Of a stretch of 6,494 nucleotides of DNA, positions 4,585 through 6,494 are shown in pieces. Made by a program: the position numbers and the translations under genes. Position 1 is the first letter of the stretch, and every line of letters begins with the position of its first letter. Below the pieces are notes generated by a model that did not search any database, was not told the DNA's origin, and was given only the letters and a program-made list of their open reading frames with translations. The DNA is from Lachnospiraceae bacterium (GTDB lineage: Bacteria; Bacillota; Clostridia; Lachnospirales; Lachnospiraceae), in contig DMCJ01000158.1 of NCBI GenBank assembly GCA_003446735.1, positions 1-6,494 of the forward strand, read 5' to 3'.

Positions 4585-6494
4585 TTACTTTACACATATT
4601 TTATCTACAGAAATATTCGTTTCTTCGATCCACACCGCCACTTCGTCCCCATTCAAAGGTTCCTGAGCCAAAGCATTATAGTTAATCTTACTGTTTATAG
4701 TAAGCGGCAAGCTTTCTCTAAAGCGAAACCACACAGGAATCTGACGGGCGGATACATCAGCATTATTAATAAACTGAGTTTGTATCAGTTTTTTAACTAT
4801 CTTAACCTGCTCATCTCTATCGGGAATTGTATTGTCCTGTAAGACTACATCAGCAATTGCCACATTTCCAAATTTTGTTTTATCGTACACCGGAGAGATA
4901 ACACAGTATTGGATATCGGGATAGCCTTTAATAATGTTCTCTACCTCATGCGGTTTGATCTTATATCCATCAAACCGAGTAATAGACCGGTCGCCTCTGG
5001 ACAGGAATGTTATCACACCGTTTTTGTCCATACGGGCAATGTCACGAGTGAAAATATAACTTTTGCCGTTATATTCCTTGTGCGGAACGATTTCTTTTCC
5101 GTCAAGAACTCCTATGGTAACAGCACCAGAAGAGATAATCAATTCACCTTCAAGGTAGTCCTGAAAAGAATCAAATTTTAGTAGTTCTTTAGTTTCCGGA
5201 TTAACTACAGCATATGATGTAAGCGGCATTGGAACACCAACACTTCCGGGAATATTATAGTTTTCCGTAGCATACGAGGCACATCCACAAGTTTCAGACA
5301 TTCCATGCCCTTTGGTCAATACACATCTCGAATTTCTAGCTTTGAGAAACTCATTAATTCTTTTTTCGTCCTCAATATCCATTGAATCGCCACCATAGGT
5401 TGCCATTGTTAGAAATGAAAGATCTAACTTTTTTAAAGCAGAATCCTTAGACAATGCTAAAAACCACGAAGGAGCTCCAATGATTGTTTGAGGCTTGTAT
5501 TTTCTAATTAATTTTCCAAGATTGTTCGGTGCAAACTCCGGTATTTGAATCAGATTATTTCCATGACACAAGCCGGCATGCGTTACATCAACAACCCCAA
5601 ATGCTGCAAAGTACGGAAGCACATGTAGAGCACGATCTCTCACAGACATAGGCATATTGGCACCGATTGTTTGATGTACGTAAAAATTCAAATTATCATG
5701 TGTCAACGGAATTGGCTTAGGCTTAGCACTACTTGTTCCAGAAGTATGAACAATCACCGCCAACTGATCCTTTTCATATGTAACGGTTGGCAAAACTATA
5801 TTTTTTGCCATTTCAACCAGTTCGATATAACTCGGTAACCGAAGCACTGAGTTGTTACGTGCTTCACATACCGATTTGGTAATGCTTTTTGATTTCGATA
5901 AAGATTTAATCAATGAGAAAATTCCGTCAAAATTAAGCTTTTCGCGAAGATAGTTAAGTTTAGTTTTTCTATCCATTGAATCACTTGCGCTGACGAGGAT
6001 GATCTGATCAACACCCAGCTCTTTCAATTCATGTTCAATAGGTTTCAGCATTGCGAGATAGCACAGATCCAGCGAAACAAGATATTTAGCCCTTTCTTCC
6101 TTGAACATATCAAGAACCTTCTTTGAGCTGACTGTAAAGTCTACGCTGTCAGGGCGTGGATCAATATAATCTGCAACAGCGCCGATTTTAGCACCGCCAT
6201 AGAAAAAATAAGCCGTTTCCGGGATGTTTGGCATTAAGTACATCACACGGTCACCAGATTTAACACCGATATTAGTTAACACTTTAGCTGCTTCGTCAAT
6301 ATGTTGGAAAAGTTCATAGTAGGATATTTCTTTTCCAAAGTAGCTTAGCGCCGTTAACGATTCATAACCCTTTGTCATGTTTTTTAGATAAGCATAGATA
6401 TTTAAAGCAGGAATTGGTTGTGCCAGAAACTCAGAATCATAATATTTCAGCCAAGGTTTATCAATCGACGGATACCCTGTCTGTCTGTCTGTCT
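4585..6494 (-). CDS. AMP-dependent ligase (acyl-CoA/acyl-ACP synthetase-like), 5' end beyond right edge
   Basis: This is an ANL-superfamily adenylating enzyme, which activates a carboxylate with ATP to acyl-AMP and passes it to a thiol such as CoA or a carrier protein. At least 635 residues are visible. The first in-window ATG is at 6376-6378, but the frame stays open upstream to the edge. It encodes TGYPSIDKPWLKYY and IPALNIYAYLKN, the family's conserved N-terminus, so the gene is 5'-truncated by the window. Numbering from the 6378 Met, the P-loop is TSGTSSAKPKP (212-222), the A5 motif GMSET (359-363), the A7 region YIFTRD (441-446), the hinge SRGDRS (460-465), GYKIKPHEVE (471-480), and the C-terminal A10 motif has the likely catalytic Lys564 (PLTINSKINYNAL). 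Arg445 replaces the usual Gly of TGD, and Pro222 replaces the Gly of PKG. There is no signal peptide in view. The substrate is unknown. Hand-counted GC in several 60-base rows of the central part is about 30-43%, below the MATE gene. A tetranucleotide repeat lies at its visible 5' end. Confidence 0.9.
   Translation of the reverse strand, partial: TDRQTGYPSIDKPWLKYYDSEFLAQPIPALNIYAYLKNMTKGYESLTALSYFGKEISYYELFQHIDEAAKVLTNIGVKSGDRVMYLMPNIPETAYFFYGGAKIGAVADYIDPRPDSVDFTVSSKKVLDMFKEERAKYLVSLDLCYLAMLKPIEHELKELGVDQIILVSASDSMDRKTKLNYLREKLNFDGIFSLIKSLSKSKSITKSVCEARNNSVLRLPSYIELVEMAKNIVLPTVTYEKDQLAVIVHTSGTSSAKPKPIPLTHDNLNFYVHQTIGANMPMSVRDRALHVLPYFAAFGVVDVTHAGLCHGNNLIQIPEFAPNNLGKLIRKYKPQTIIGAPSWFLALSKDSALKKLDLSFLTMATYGGDSMDIEDEKRINEFLKARNSRCVLTKGHGMSETCGCASYATENYNIPGSVGVPMPLTSYAVVNPETKELLKFDSFQDYLEGELIISSGAVTIGVLDGKEIVPHKEYNGKSYIFTRDIARMDKNGVITFLSRGDRSITRFDGYKIKPHEVENIIKGYPDIQYCVISPVYDKTKFGNVAIADVVLQDNTIPDRDEQVKIVKKLIQTQFINNADVSARQIPVWFRFRESLPLTINSKINYNALAQEPLNGDEVAVWIEETNISVDKICVK
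6477..6494. repeat. Tetranucleotide repeat (AGAC on the coding strand), cut by the window edge
   Basis: The last 18 bases are four and a half copies of CTGT on the plus strand (ACAG/AGAC on the coding strand), reaching the edge, so the true copy number is unknown. The array lies inside the open frame of the AMP-ligase and encodes a repeating Thr-Asp-Arg-Gln tetrapeptide just before the conserved TGYPSIDKPW motif. Every frame of the repeat is free of stops. After the array, the two alternative frames stop at TGA codons at 6447-6449 and 6461-6463. The organisation fits a slipped-strand phase-variation tract, but only the end of it is seen. Confidence 0.75.

Noticed and set aside
6376..6378. ATG as the true start of the AMP-ligase (597-residue protein)
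   Set aside because: No ribosome binding site precedes it, and the frame upstream encodes the conserved TGYPSIDKPWLKYY segment without a stop to the window edge. It is an internal methionine.

Overview
The window looks like chromosomal DNA from a low-to-moderate-GC Firmicute, most likely a gut or rumen Lachnospiraceae (Butyrivibrio/Roseburia-like). The reasons are strong GGAGG-type ribosome binding sites with about 6-7 nt spacing, near-consensus sigma-A promoters, and protein types that I know mainly from that family. These are the first 38 residues of an apparent EAL/HDOD-type protein, a two-part Clostridia-type lipoprotein, and an AMP-ligase with the N-terminal signature TGYPSIDKPWLKYY. The assignment is inference from remembered family resemblance; no search was run.

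Layout. Positions 1-2459 hold three leftward genes in the order MATE transporter (1065-2459), patatin-like phospholipase (181-1026) and the start of a probable EAL/HDOD signalling protein (1-115, cut by the left edge). The gaps are 38 and 65 bp. The first two are probably co-transcribed, and the third has its own candidate promoter (145-173). A divergent intergenic region (2460-2647) carries a clear rightward promoter for a secreted, very acidic lipoprotein (2648-3826). That gene converges on a small leftward four-helix membrane protein (3928-4353), whose start is best placed at an ATG behind a GGAGG. Upstream of it lie a promoter (4454-4481) and, 4 bp beyond its -35 box, an array of about seven 13-bp tandem repeats (4486-4576). 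The right third is a leftward AMP-dependent ligase (4585 to the right edge) that is open past position 6494.

The most notable signal is at the right edge. The conserved reading frame of the ligase runs upstream of its first internal ATG, through the family's N-terminal motif, and straight into a tetranucleotide repeat (AGAC on the coding strand, at least 4.5 copies, cut by the edge). All three frames are open inside such a repeat, but just after it the two wrong frames hit stops within 5-11 codons. This is the geometry of an ON/OFF phase-variable gene, here on an acyl/AMP-ligase. The second notable signal is the 13-bp repeat array abutting the promoter of the small membrane protein.

How the genes might work together: the MATE pump and patatin hydrolase could form a small export/lipid unit. 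The lipoprotein, membrane protein and ligase are separate transcription units, and no shared pathway can be shown from this window.
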